From assembly GCA_021234155.1 (NCBI GenBank), contig JAJEKV010000049.1, forward strand, positions 4,459,001 to 4,523,000: a DNA stretch of 64,000 nt. The letters are read 5' to 3'. The position numbers were made by a program, and so were the translations under genes. Origin of the DNA: Isoetes taiwanensis. Lineage: Eukaryota; Streptophyta; Lycopodiopsida; Isoetales; Isoetaceae. The notes under the pieces are model-generated. The model was given only the letters and a program-made list of their open reading frames with translations, ran no database searches and was not told the origin of the DNA. Shown one piece after another: positions 46,088 to 57,372 of this stretch; position 1 is the first letter of the stretch; each line of letters starts with the position of its first letter.

Positions 46088-46963
46088 ATAAATACAATTT
46101 TATATAGGCATATAATGCATAGCTATATTTGAGAAGGAACCACCAGGCTAGCACAATTTAGCCCTCCAACATAACTCTTATCTGCTCTTAATAATCAATG
46201 CATGTATGTGTTGGCTTTCACAATGTAGTGGATTCAAACTATAACCTAACATAATGGGAAAAAAAAAAGATATTTCTGGATTGGGACATGGCAACAGATT
46301 GATATGATTATATAGCAACAATATAGTACTTGGGTCGCCAATTTTGGCTGTGTGTTAATAAGAGTCTGCCACGTGGCAGATTAATCCATTGCAGAATGGT
46401 AGTTGAGTCTACCATTCTGCATCTTCGGTTTCCAGCAGGCTACTAATACCCTATTTCTCTACAACACTCTGTTTTCTTTTTTCCGGTTACAGTGCTTTGT
46501 TTCTTCTTTCTTTTTTCTGCTACAACACTCTGTTTTTACCATGCCAATACTGTGCCCGACAGATCTTAAGCTCGGGTAAACCACTTGCGATAAATTTCAA
46601 TGGCAATCCAACTATAAATTAAGGATAATGGATATACCTCGTGATGCTTTCAGCCCATCAACCAAGTGACATAGTGGAGCCATAGCAGGCCAAGTATTTA
46701 TCATTAGTTCATACTGATGTGCCACATAATGGAATAACTCCACTAAAATCTCATTAAATTTTGTCAAGAGATGTTAAATCAATTTCTTTACTTTGTTTGA
46801 AACTTATGCAAGAATTTGCATCATATTTGAAAAAAACTTGGCAAAGATGGGTGGAAAATCGTCCTGTTTAAAACTCAAGCAATTTCATATACGATATAAT
46901 ATGGGCAACCTTTTCATAACACTATGATTTCAGCCAGAAAAGTAATAGATTGAGTATTCCCCA
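46088..46963. other. No gene; two perfect palindromes
   Basis: TCTGCCACGTGGCAGA at 46365-46380 is a 16-bp perfect palindrome containing the G-box core CACGTG. GCAGAATGGTAG and CTACCATTCTGC at 46391-46402 and 46409-46420 form a 12-bp perfect stem with a 6-base loop. The remainder is AT-rich without a credible frame. Confidence 0.6.
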
Positions 46964-47690
46964 TTAGTTAAAGCCTTTGTTTAACCTGTCTGCTTTGTTG
47001 AGAGTGTTAAAATCCTTGCAAAAGGCAAATTTGATAATGCTAACACCATCAATAGGGTCTGAATAAAAACCATGCAAAAGAATGGCAGCCACTCCAGTCT
47101 TCTTGATAAGTTCCTCGCAAAATTCTAAACCATCAGTTGGGTCAACGGAAGTGTGGTATGAACATCCACCCGGTAATAAAACATACACTGTAAAAATTGC
47201 TTTTCGAGGGCCACTTACCAAAACATCTTTTCTAATTCTAAATTGGTCTACCAGGTCTGTATAATATGAATCTGGTACCTGCAATGCTTGCACAGTGTCC
47301 CATTGGAGTGTTAGTACAGACGGTTCAAGTCCAATGGGTAACTTTGATGGCGCGAGTTATATTAGCAGGAGCAATTTCCCAACCTATCTTCCATCCTATG
47401 GGGGAGAAAGTCTTGCCAATGGAGTTCATAGTTATGATTCTAGAGAACATACCAGGTAATGTAGCAATAAAAATGTGCTCTCCCCCATACAACAACTTAT
47501 TGTACATCATCACAAAATACCAGCAAATTATGTTCCATGCAGATCTTTGCAATCATTTCCAGTTCTCTTCTGTTGAATACCTTTCCAGTAGGATTATGTG
47601 GTGCGTTGAGCAAAATGGCCCTTGTTTTTGCACTGATTGCGCTTCGCAGATCAGGTTCAGAAAATTCAAAATTTGGAGCATAAATATGTG
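46964..47690 (-). pseudogene. Class I aminotransferase (kynurenine/methionine aminotransferase-like) fragment
   Basis: From about 47690 downward: SEPDLRSAISAKTRAILLNA, PHNPTGKVF (substrate-binding Asn-Pro), FCDDV (cofactor Asp), then after a frame break LLYGGEHIFIATLPGMF, MNSIGKTFSPIGWKIGW (with the Schiff-base lysine in GKTFS) and AIKVTHWT. After another break come QVPDSYYTDLVDQFRIRKD, GVAAILLHGFYSDP and FAFCKDFNTL, the normal C-terminal end of PLP aminotransferases of the plant kynurenine/methionine type. The first third is missing, frames shift at least twice and stops occur, so it cannot be functional. The exons are joined without introns, indicating an RNA-derived or Helitron-captured copy. 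It lies in sense orientation about 900 bp inside the Helitron 3' end at 46059. Confidence 0.8.
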
Positions 47691-48797
47691 TCTTTCAATT
47701 ATTATTTTTGTTTGAATGCAGTTACAGTTTATATTGTGCATGATTATATACTGATAAGATCGTGTATTTGTGCAGTGAGAATATAAAACTAACAATTTAG
47801 AAGCATAATCACAATTATTCATGCCAATGCGTCATGCCATTTTAAGATTCAACAAACGTAAGACCACGAGGAGTATTCCACAACAATAACAAGAAATCCA
47901 GTCATAGAGAAAAAAAAAATCCAGCTTATCTTTCGTAAAACTGTAAAACTGATATCAAATTTAATGTTCAAGATATTTGTTAAGCACACACAATTAGAGT
48001 CCTCTTTCTTCACTTTTTGTGGCTATAACAAAGGTGAAAGTGGTTTATCTAAAATAATGATGTGACAACAATGAGAATAACATGGCAACATCAAGAAGGA
48101 AGTACTACCTTACTAAGGCATATTTCTATTTCAAGTTAGGGATGCCCTTTAGCACCATTCATTTTCATAATTATTGTGGAGACCACGTCGTAGTTATTTG
48201 ATGTTGCAACAACGGTGGGGTTCCTTCAAAGTCTCGCTATGGAGGATGGTACATAAGAAGTCTACAATCAATATGCACATGTCATGTCCTTCTTTTTGGT
48301 TGTATCTTGAAGAGGAAAAAGCTCCTTCACATGAATAATAATTATGGGTTACACTCATGGTCACTAAAAGTGATAAAGTACACCAACATATGAGGTATAT
48401 CTTTGTGGCAAAAGTAGACACGGTAAATGTCAGTGGCATATGACAAAATGCGTAGAATATAACTTCACGTGAATACTCCACACTATATAAGTGGAAAAAG
48501 TCCCAATTTATAAATATGTAAAATCTTTGATAGCTAAGAATAAGGAGGTAGTAATAACGGAGCATGCCCAAGGCAAATATTGTGGACTTTAAAATGAATG
48601 TATTGCAACATGCATTGGCTGGATTAAAGTGTCATGTTTGGGACATTATGGTGCGTGGAAGCCATTAATGAAGAAAAAACCCACATCAAACTCGAAAATT
48701 TGAGCCCATGCACATGTCTGAGATTGGCTTTACATATCCACGAGTATTTGCACTACGTTTAATAAGAGCATTAGAGAAATCCTACAATTCATGTGGC
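47691..48797. other. No gene recognised
   Basis: AT-rich, with a single 125-codon minus-strand open stretch (48194-48571) that has no recognisable domain and atypical composition. It probably includes the unidentified 5' part of the minus-strand Helitron. Confidence 0.35.
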
Positions 48798-48878
48798 TAC
48801 TATGTTGGAATGTTAGAGTATGTATAATGGGCACACATTAAGAATGACCCAATGGAAGAGTGCCAAAAGCCCATCAAT

Positions 48879-48949
48879 GGGCCAATAGCTTGGTGGGAGA
48901 GTACTTGACTTGCAAGCAAGAGGTCCCGAGTTTGATCCCCAGCCTATCC
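48879..48949 (+). repeat. tRNA-Ala(UGC)-like sequence in the left LTR of the TRIM
   Basis: A 71-base segment with the layout of a tRNA: GGGCC start; box A region tagcttggtggg with a D-arm; anticodon arm CTTGACTTGCAAGCAAG with anticodon TGC; and box B gagtttgatcc. The right-LTR copy is at 49245-49314. Combining the two copies gives cleaner boxes (TAGCTCAGTGG, GGTTCGATCC). The acceptor stem pairs only partly and there is no sign of a mature gene, so I treat it as a promoter module within the LTR rather than a functional tRNA gene. Confidence 0.7.
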
Positions 48950-49244
48950 ACCCAATCATAGAAGACTCATTTCTCAACATGGTATCAGATCCATGGTCCC
49001 AAGTAGAGGTGCTTAACTACACCGGATAGCTCCAGTTGTATAGGGGTGAGAATGAGCAAAGCTTCGCCAATGGAAGCCCAACTCCCGCAGTGGTGGAGTT
49101 GCCCAAGGAGGGGAGCTTGTGGATTGTGGTGAAGGCTAGAATAGATTGGTGTGCCAATTAAGGGGCGGTGTTGGAATGTTAGAGTATGTGTACTGGGCAC
49201 ACATGAAGAAAGACCTAGTGGACGAGTGCCGAAAGCCCATCAAT

Positions 49245-49314
49245 GGGCCACTTGCTCAGTGGTAGAGTACTTGACTTGCAACAAGAGCTCTTAGGTTCGT
49301 TCCCCAGCTTGTCC
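49245..49314 (+). repeat. tRNA-Ala-like sequence in the right LTR of the TRIM
   Basis: The equivalent of 48879-48949: D-arm cttgctcagtggtagagta, anticodon arm CTTGACTTGCAACAAG with one base lost, and box B aggttcgttcc. Here box A is better preserved and box B has one change from consensus. Confidence 0.7.
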
Positions 49315-49349
49315 ACCCAACCATAGAAGGCTCATTTCTCAACATACTA

Positions 49350-50552
49350 CGGCTTCTAAAATGGAACATCTTCTTTTTTAGAAGAAGATGATTGTTTTTC
49401 TTCAATTTTATAGAGATTTTGGATCCTTGTTTTTAACATCTAAGTTATACCACTACATTCATTAGGACAACCAAACTGGCATGTATTTACTTCTAAGCTG
49501 AGTCACAAAGAACATGTAACAATTCAAAATGCAACCCAGCATATTAGCGTGGCGGCAATTTTATATGATTAATTGCAAAATGTTCATACTTGTTATGTTT
49601 GTAAAAACTTTGGGTTTTGATTATGGATCTGTAATGGTTTCTATTTGAAGAGTATAACTGTCAGTTGTTAAATGCATCTTGCATCTCGTTATTTTGTTCT
49701 ACTTTTACCTGTATAGACTTTTTCATGGAAAATTAGATAGGACCTCTTACTGCATCCATTAAGGATTTCAATAAGTACACTTTATAAGTCGATATTACAA
49801 TCATCTTAGAACAAAATACCTTTTTGCATTTGAAGCACATTGTGCTTTTGCAAAAGTTAAGTAGATTATTTGATCCATATAAAGAAAAATAAAAAGTAAC
49901 TCCCTCCTCTTTCACTTCCTCCTTCTCAACATCAGTGCCAGCAACTTGAGTAAACTACATGACTTTGTATGACATCTATATTGGTGTCAGTTCAAAACCA
50001 AAGTCAAGTTCAAAACCAAAGTCAAGCAAGCACTGCTCAATAATATTCCTCTTTATGAACCAACGTTTAGTAAGTTTATAAGATTGATGAAGAGAAAATA
50101 CTAATGATGATAATGATGAAGATGAATTCTTTGACCACATGTTCCCTTGTTGTCGATAATGAAAAGGTGGGAGCCTTCAACCTAAGACTCCACTTTCAAA
50201 TATCTTGTTGTGGTTGCAGATCAAGATTGGATGACTAAAATTGAACCCATGATTTTCACCCACCTTGTTCATAGTTTTGTTGATCCTGAATTCTCTATTT
50301 CGTCACGCTTCAATGTAAGACATACTTCTACGACATCTTAAAGGATGCATTAAAAGATGTGGATAGCATGCATGATGCAACCCATGCTAGTCAGCTCAAA
50401 AGAAAGGGCATGGCAGTCAATAATCCTCCCTCCATTTCTATGTTCGAAGTAAAATGTAGAATTATTCTTGAGGTTAAAAAGCCATTTGTGTATGTTCCCA
50501 CAAGTTGGGGTATACCATAAGTCTGGAAGAAATTATTTCCACAGATCAAAAT
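49350..50552. other. No gene recognised
   Basis: AT-rich. A 17-bp unit (tcaaaaccaaagtcaag) is tandemly doubled near 49990-50027. No credible frame. Confidence 0.4.
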
Positions 50553-51240
50553 TTATCCACGAAAACCGTCTTTACTGTATTTAGACTTCTCAAAATGCAC
50601 CCATACTTGAGCTAGTGCATTTTTCATTGCAGGTCTGAGATACGCTGTTTCTGCAGAATCACACCCATATTGTTCCCTTGCTGCTTCATTATGTTCAAAT
50701 CCCATTCCCATTGAGACGAAGGTAGTGATGCCCTTCAACATGGCTCCAGGTGTCGATTAAGAAGATGGCATTTAAAAAATGTTGCCACACAGCTACGTCA
50801 ACCTTTAAAAGCTTCCTTTGCATGCACATGCTGTAACCATAGCATTCCATAAGACCGTGTTCTCCTCTGGCATCTCTTCGAATGTTCTCGACTTAAAGCC
50901 TCATTACAACATTCGTTTTGGGCCAAAATATAACATCTTGGGTAATCATGCTACCAAATATCGTGTGCGCAGCTTAAAAAATTTGCACATTTGCCAGGTT
51001 CACTCAGTGCAGTTCCAAAAGCAGCATTTATAATCAGCGCCTATGATGAATCATGCATCAACTGCATTTCACTTGTACTATCACATAAATAAGAAATATG
51101 CAACACAACTGTCTGAGAAGTTTGAGCTTGTCAATTTGGTTGTGGATTACCGGCCTTGCACCTGTAAATACAATTGCGCTGAACCTACCTATTCAGCATG
51201 CTGCAATAATGACAGTATGTGTTTCTTTGTAGAAACTGTT
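50553..51240 (-). pseudogene. Decayed partial copy of the adjacent PPR gene
   Basis: On the minus strand this region retains, in scattered frames, RTFEEMPEENTVLWNAMV, LKGITTFVSMGMGFEHN and segments matching the gene at 51303-53318 (there RTFEEMPEYNMVSWNAIVAA and LLEGHHYFVSMSLEHN). Nucleotide stretches such as aagatgttatattttggcc also align to that gene. Gene order is collinear with its 3' half, but large pieces are missing and stops abound. It is a tandem partial duplication lying just downstream of the better copy. Confidence 0.7.
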
Positions 51241-51302
51241 TGATGATATAACAGAGAAAAATATAGGACTATTTGATAGGAAGCCACATTAAAAACTTGA
51301 TA

Positions 51303-53318
51303 TCATCCCATGGCACAAAAAACATGGGCCAGAAGTACATAACTGGATGCATTGAGTACTTCCAGGTCAAGAACTCGTTGCGCAAGATGTTTTGCAATAT
51401 CTCCATCACAATGCATACGAGAGGCACCAAGCAGAGATGACCAGGACATAGAAGTTGGCTGAAAAGGCATGCTATCAAGCCAGTCCTCAGCTTCATCAAA
51501 TTGCCCTGCTCGTCCAAACAGATCAACAATGCACCCACACTGTTCCATTACTGGTACAATATTATGTTCCAAACTCATTGAGACAAAGTAGTGATGCCCT
51601 TCGAGTAGCATGCCTGCATGGCTGCAGGCAAAGAGAATGTTGATTAAGGAAATGGCATCTGGTTTTTCCCCATTCAGTTGCATCAACCTAAAGAAATGAA
51701 AAGCTTCTTTTGCCTGGCCATATCTAGCATATGCTGCAACAATTGCATTCCAAGAGACCATGTTGTACTCTGGCATCTCTTCAAATGTTCTTCTTGACTC
51801 CTCGAGGCTTCCAGATTTAGAGTACATATCAAGTAGGGCATTTGCCATGGTAATATCCATCTCTAATCCAGTGTCATAAACAAGGGAATGTATTTTCCTT
51901 CCTTCTTCAAGAGCAGCCATGCTGGCACATGCATCAATGACCATGATATAGGTGACCTTGTTTGGTATGATCCCTTCCTGTTGCATTTCTTTAAAGAGTT
52001 GAAAAGCCTCATTACCACATTCATTCTGAGCATATGCAGAAATTATGGCAGTCCAAGATACGACATCCTGGGTAACTATGCTACCAAATATTCTGTGTGC
52101 AACTTCGAAAAATTTGCATTTGCCATATGTTGTAATCATTGCAGTCCCCAAAATAACATTACAATCAGCATTGGTAGTTATGATGAAGGCATGAATTAAT
52201 TTTACCTCGCTTGATGTACTATCACATGCATGTAAAATACTTACATAAGTAACTTCATTAGGTATCTGTCCCATGCAACACATCTGTCTCAGGAGTTTGA
52301 GTGCGTCTTTCCCATGCCCATTTATGCAATGTGCTGCAATAATGCTTGTCCATGATATTACACTACTTTCCTGCATGTTGTCAAATACCTGCCTTGCGTG
52401 CTCTGTGTTGCTACACTTACTATACATATTAAGAAGAGCATTGCTTAGAACAAGGTCTGAATCCAAGCCAGACTTGATGATACAGGCATGTATAATTTTC
52501 CCATCATATAATGCTCTTGTGCAATAGCATACCTCTAAAATGCTTATAAAAGTGATCTTGTTTGGCATAACTCCATGTGAGGCCATGTTCCAAAATAACT
52601 GCTGCGCAACATTGAATTGCCCATTGAGGGTGCAGGCTGCAATAATGGCAGTCCAAGAAATAATCCCTGGTTGTTCTACAGATTTAAAGATGGTCATCGC
52701 AACCTCGAAGTGGCCACATTTTGCATACATGCTGATAAGAGCATTCTGAACCGGGACGCCAGTTGCATGATCACTCAACACAATGAGGGCATGGATAAAC
52801 ATACCTTTTGGAAGACTTTGTTGGTCAGAACAAGAACTAAGAAGGGAAGTAAAAGTGAACTTATCTGGAACACAGCCATCATCTTCCATTTCATTGAAAA
52901 GCTTAAATACCGTATTTACATGGCCTTCTTGAGAATATGCTGCTATGACAGTATTCCAAGATATTGCATCAGGCTTGAAACCATCTTGACGCATTTTTTG
53001 AATAGCTTGCAAAGCCTCCTGCTCATACCCATTTTGAGCATATGCAGAGATCAAAATATTCCAAGTAAAAACATTCCTGAGCAGAATCGAGTCAAACACC
53101 AGCCTTGCATCAACAACACTTCCACACTTTCCATACATATCAATTATGAGGTTATTCAAAACTCTACTTCTTATTAGCCCATCTTTAGAAATGAGATTAT
53201 GGACCCGCTTCCCTTTAGACAATGCCCTGGCTTCGTTGCAACGGCGCAACAAACATAAAAACAAGGAAGGATTTGTATGAAATTCATGCATTTCCAAGTA
53301 ATCCAGAACCTCATCCAA
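51303..53318 (-). CDS. PLS-class PPR protein, probably broken at both ends
   Basis: An intronless frame of 671 codons with about 17 PPR motifs in P-L-S triplets, for example LIIDMYGKCGSVVDARLVFD, WNTVIAAYSQEGHVNTVFKL and WTAIISAYAQNECGNEAFQL, then the L2/S2 pair and an E1-like WSSLLGASRMH. Such proteins bind organellar RNA base by base in mitochondria or plastids, usually for C-to-U editing. The frame ends at YVLLAHVFCAMG in the E2 motif. One frame over, WDDIKFLMWL continues the motif, so a frameshift has removed the rest, including any E+/DYW domain. At the 5' side the frame is open to about 53450 but has no ATG before codon 10 (ATG at 53291). A well-placed ATG at 53383 is in another frame. 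No targeting peptide is visible. Likely a recent pseudogene. Confidence 0.85.
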   Translation of the reverse strand: MDEVLDYLEMHEFHTNPSLFLCLLRRCNEARALSKGKRVHNLISKDGLIRSRVLNNLIIDMYGKCGSVVDARLVFDSILLRNVFTWNILISAYAQNGYEQEALQAIQKMRQDGFKPDAISWNTVIAAYSQEGHVNTVFKLFNEMEDDGCVPDKFTFTSLLSSCSDQQSLPKGMFIHALIVLSDHATGVPVQNALISMYAKCGHFEVAMTIFKSVEQPGIISWTAIIAACTLNGQFNVAQQLFWNMASHGVMPNKITFISILEVCYCTRALYDGKIIHACIIKSGLDSDLVLSNALLNMYSKCSNTEHARQVFDNMQESSVISWTSIIAAHCINGHGKDALKLLRQMCCMGQIPNEVTYVSILHACDSTSSEVKLIHAFIITTNADCNVILGTAMITTYGKCKFFEVAHRIFGSIVTQDVVSWTAIISAYAQNECGNEAFQLFKEMQQEGIIPNKVTYIMVIDACASMAALEEGRKIHSLVYDTGLEMDITMANALLDMYSKSGSLEESRRTFEEMPEYNMVSWNAIVAAYARYGQAKEAFHFFRLMQLNGEKPDAISLINILFACSHAGMLLEGHHYFVSMSLEHNIVPVMEQCGCIVDLFGRAGQFDEAEDWLDSMPFQPTSMSWSSLLGASRMHCDGDIAKHLAQRVLDLEVLNASSYVLLAHVFCAMG

Positions 53319-53556
53319 CTGCCGAAATGTGCAGTTGAACAGTTGTCCGTTAAAACCTTTAAGCGCGTGATCTTCTTGGCCATGGATTGAGGTTTTTAAT
53401 GCAACGGCGGAATCTGGTTCAAGCTTTGCTGTTTAGAAAAGAGACGGAGACAAGGTTTTGCGAATAGGTGAGTGGACTAGTACGGCTAGACCTCCATTTG
53501 TTAGGTGAGTGGACGGCAAGCTTTTCCGCATTACATCGTTGTAGTGTGTCGTGTTA

Positions 53557-56500
53557 TCCTTTATTATAAAGTTTTAGTGTATGTCGTGCATAAAACCCTA
53601 AAACTTTCGACGGCCCAGATTTCACTTAAAATTTTGGACGGTCCTTGATCCCAAAAAAAAAAAAAAAAAGGGGGTTATTGGGTGTTGCTATGGACCTTCG
53701 AGCTGCTAGCTCCTCCTCCAGAACGCACCTTCTGGAACAATCTCTGGGTTGCGGGCTGCGGATGGTTGAGCTGGGCACTGGCCATAGCAACAGAGTTTGG
53801 GTTTTTTTTTCCTAGGGTTCGCGCTTCTTAAGGAAATGGAGTGGATCTTTGGCAACTTTGGGGATGTAGCTTTTGTTCAACGAAAGATGCCAAGATCATC
53901 CTCCTAGGTCCGATGGCATAATTTCATCCTCCTACATCCAGCAGCTTAGAATTTTTTATTACCTCTGGTGCGGCTGCTGCTTATTCTCCTGCTCCATCAA
54001 TCCCTCGATTCAGGGTCGTGTTGGCTTCATTTTCAGTTCGATGCAGATTAAGGTTGCCTTTCGATCTTGCTGCAATTTCAGGTAAGCCGACTCTTTATAC
54101 TTCAGCTACAAAAGCAGAAATAATTTATGAGGCAAAAATATCACGTTGGCCTACTGTTAAGCAGTCAGTCTTACATGGTTAAGACAAATCGGTTGCTTCT
54201 GGCTTCTAACTGAATGCTTCGTTAAAAAAAATAATGCTGGTTGTTTCCCAAGATCTTGGGTATGTTCTAATTCTGCCATTTCCTTATGAGATCTCAATTG
54301 AGGAAAGCCCAGCTGCAAGATGATCAGGGTTTTCGAGTTGAATTAGTCCAAATTTATTGGCTTTGTAGACCAACATCTTTAGAACCACATGCCTAGGTAT
54401 TGGTGTTCGGTGAATTACACTGGCATGGGGATAGTCAAAGGGAAAGAGGAATGAAGGCAGGAGATATTCATGGTTCGAGAATGATCTGTTGCTGCAAGCG
54501 AACTGGCCGGCACTATCAGATAAGCCATCCTGGCATTATTTGGAATCCATGCTCAATTTATTTTTTCTTCTAAATCTTGCCCTTCGATTCTAGCATCTTA
54601 GGAGAGCTGTGATAGATCTCTCAACAAATACTCTGCCATTGAGAGGTTATGACAGAGATCAGTGAATCTACAGCACTGGATATTGGCTTTGCCAAAGTCT
54701 CAGCTCCGTTTATTCCAAACTGTAAACAATGGAGAGATTATGCCAACTTCCAAGCTCCCTTTGGGCTTGCTATAGCAGGTATAATGTCGGCAAGAACACA
54801 GGCAGGCAAGAAGCGTAGAGCTTAGGTCAGCCACGTTTTTTTGGACTGTATAAACATCAAAATATGAAATAGTTTCTACGTCTATGATCTAAGATTGTTG
54901 CAAAGAGATGTGAAAGAATAAAAATATGGCTGGGCATCTCCCTTAAAGTAGGATAATGTTATCTCTGATGGTTTTTAAATGCCTCTTTAATTAGGCTTAT
55001 ATGGCGCCTATCTAGACTGCTTGCAGGGGATGCAAGTGATGTGAATGCTTTATGTACTGCAGATACATAATTTGGCTGCTTAAATGCTCAAAGGGTTAGA
55101 TTGCTGTTGTATTATGTTGTATTCTTCTTTCAAGAAAGCAGAAGATACACTTTCAAAGCTGGAAGAATAAAACTTGGCACAAGCATAGAGCTCAGGTTAG
55201 CCACGATTTTTTGAACTGTATAAACATCAAAATATGAAATAGAACATGCAAAATATATTTCAAAGAATGGGACTTAAGCAAGGAATATTTACCAGATAGC
55301 AGGCAACCTTTCGCACTCTATTTGCTGCTGGCCAAGATGTGAATGGAGTTCCAAGACGTGATGAAAGTGGCCAGCAATCTTAAACAATGCGGATCAAGGA
55401 ATGGATAGAAGCAGCTATAGGAAATTTAAAGAATGTGGTTGTGCCATGTAGCGCTTCATCACTAAACTATAACATGAAAAGCCAGATGTGGCCATCTTTG
55501 GAGTAGACTAAAGGTTTTATAAATCCAGCTTGCAGCTCTAACAGAAGAAAGAAATCTTCAAAGTTCAAAAATCTGAGCATAGCCTTCATTGGGACAAAAG
55601 ATGCAAGGTATGTCTATATTCCAACTATTGAAGCATTTCGTAATATTAACAACGTTAGTATCCTTGCATGTCTGTAAATTACTATTTATCAATCTATTGC
55701 AAAATGTAGGGATAGAATTGTACCTATTTATCCATCTGTTGCAAAATGTAGCGACAAAACGTGCGTTGCATCTATATTTACGATTTTGTTTCTGAGAATG
55801 GAATAGTTGGGAGTTCAAATCTCCTGTAATTTATTACATCTCTGTTGAACGCATCGCAGTGCAAGAGCATGCCTTGAGTTAATGTATGTACTTTCTTTAG
55901 ACAATACTATTTGCTGAGCTATTTTTAAACCTATTAAAAACACAAGGCGTGGAGCTTTTGAGTTGCAGCTTACAAGCCACTTTGTCGTGTAAGCACTGAA
56001 GTGGTTTGGATGATACGGATCAACACTATAGAATTGATTCAATTGGACTCAATTCAGTAGCTTAGGCTCATTATCATCATTGTTACACAGAATTTTTAAT
56101 CCTCTTTATTTACAATGATATGAGTGTTGCAAACAACCTGCAGTCTATTTGGAGGTAAGTATATTTTAAAAGGTCTACCATCCCTATATTGGATCTTAAT
56201 CTGTACCAAAATATGCCCAGCAAGGTGCTGCATAGTATGAAATGCTTCTCTAATGTATCTAGATGGTGTGAGTTTGTTGTTCTTGGTGACTTGCTCCTTG
56301 GTGTTTACAAACTTCTAGAAGTAATAGGGCTTACCCAATGCCATTGAAGAGATGACTCCAATACACCTCAGTGGTTTTTATGATGCTGTATATTGTGTTC
56401 CTTTTAACTATTGCATGGTCCATCTACTATATGCCTATTTTGAATTAGGTAGTCCCACTTATCTTCCATGATATTCCATTAATTTCGACTTTATCATGAA

Positions 56501-56906
56501 TAAAAAAAACAAGCGGGACTTCTAATATCAAATGAACCATAAAAAGCAAACAAACTTAATATATTGTTAACCCAAACATGTGTGTAAATTATAAGTTCTC
56601 AACCCCAACAAATATTCTTTCTTCAAATAGTCTTTCTTCAGTGATAAGTCCTTCATATCATAAGGGAGGCAGATGTGCACTTGCTGTAAGACAAGGCCAT
56701 CTTGAAAAATATCAACAACAAGGTCTTTTAGAGGTTACGAGGACCGTTCTATTCTACTCTTCTCAGGTTTCTTTTAAATGTTGTTAAGCCTTTGGAAAAA
56801 TAAAAAGTTACAAAACTTGGATTATTACTGTATGTTTTTCTCATTGCATCTCAAAACATTTACAACCTCTCAACTTATGCCCAGCAACGCTGGGCACTAT
56901 TACTAG
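53557..56906 (+). mobile_element. Probable non-autonomous Helitron, about 3.35 kb
   Basis: The 5' end follows A and reads TCCTTTATTATAAAGTTTT, continuing gtatgtcgtgca, aaaccctaaa and tttcgacggccc, alignable to the 5' end at 22670. The 3' end is the perfect hairpin GCCCAGCaacGCTGGGC (56879-56895) followed by ACTATTACTAG and T. No helicase is encoded. A 60-bp sequence (ctgtataaacatcaaaatat and context) is repeated at 54816-54874 and 55189-55245, and a short tandem (tctgttgcaaaatgtag) occurs at about 55690-55750. No recognisable captured gene; the 53690-54080 part is GC-richer and may derive from a gene 5' region. Confidence 0.6.
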
Positions 56907-57372
56907 TTTATAATTGCTACATTTCCTTATCGCTCAAACTATCTCATTGCAGGCTTCGAAATCCCCGGTTATGGTCTAGGGTATGGTTGCCATGTTTCGC
57001 GCACTTAAGAGGCAAATCCTTGTAACTCCAGGTACATTTGCACGCGTAGACGTCCGCCAGGTGTTTTGGCTACCTAATGAACTTATCTACAACATTGTAG
57101 AACAAAATTTGCTCAGATTCTCTAAGGTTAAAAAGTTATAGCTTCGCGGAGTCGGGGGTCTAGGAACCCCGTCGTTATTTCGATAGCCCCATTCGGAAGA
57201 TACCCCGAACTCCCCGCCTCGACAAATTTTATGGACTCGCGATGACGCCGAGTGTGCCAGCTGACACGACACTTAACACTGTGTACGTCTGCCAGTCTCC
57301 CACGATCGAGGACCGTGCATCAATGAAGGCCCTCACGCCTTCACCGTTTTCGCCATGCCCGAGGCTCCCTAT
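56907..57372. other. No gene recognised
   Basis: GC-richer spacer between the Helitron and the inverted-repeat cluster. A 61-codon minus-strand open frame (57087-57272) has no recognisable domain. Confidence 0.4.

Larger units (their letters stand above)
48803..49344 (+). mobile_element. TRIM (miniature LTR retrotransposon), 542 bp, with tRNA-like LTRs
   Basis: Two 176-177 bp LTRs (48803-48979 and 49169-49344) begin TGTTGGAATGTTAGAG and end TTTCTCAACA. Directly after the left LTR is TGGTATCAGATCC (48980-48992), the primer-binding site complementary to initiator tRNA-Met used by copia elements. Directly before the right LTR is a purine tract, aaggggcgg. The flanks carry a perfect 5-bp target duplication, TACTA (48798-48802 and 49345-49349). 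The internal region is only 189 bp and non-coding, so mobilisation needs an autonomous copia partner. The LTRs differ by roughly 15-20 percent, so the insertion is not recent. Confidence 0.93.

Noticed and set aside
48879..49314. Functional tRNA-Ala genes
   Set aside because: Both copies lie inside LTRs, have mismatched acceptor stems and a lost anticodon-arm base in one copy; they are better read as a promoter module of the TRIM.
51888..53177. Plus-strand ORFs of 84-186 codons
   Set aside because: They are antisense shadows of the PPR reading frame.
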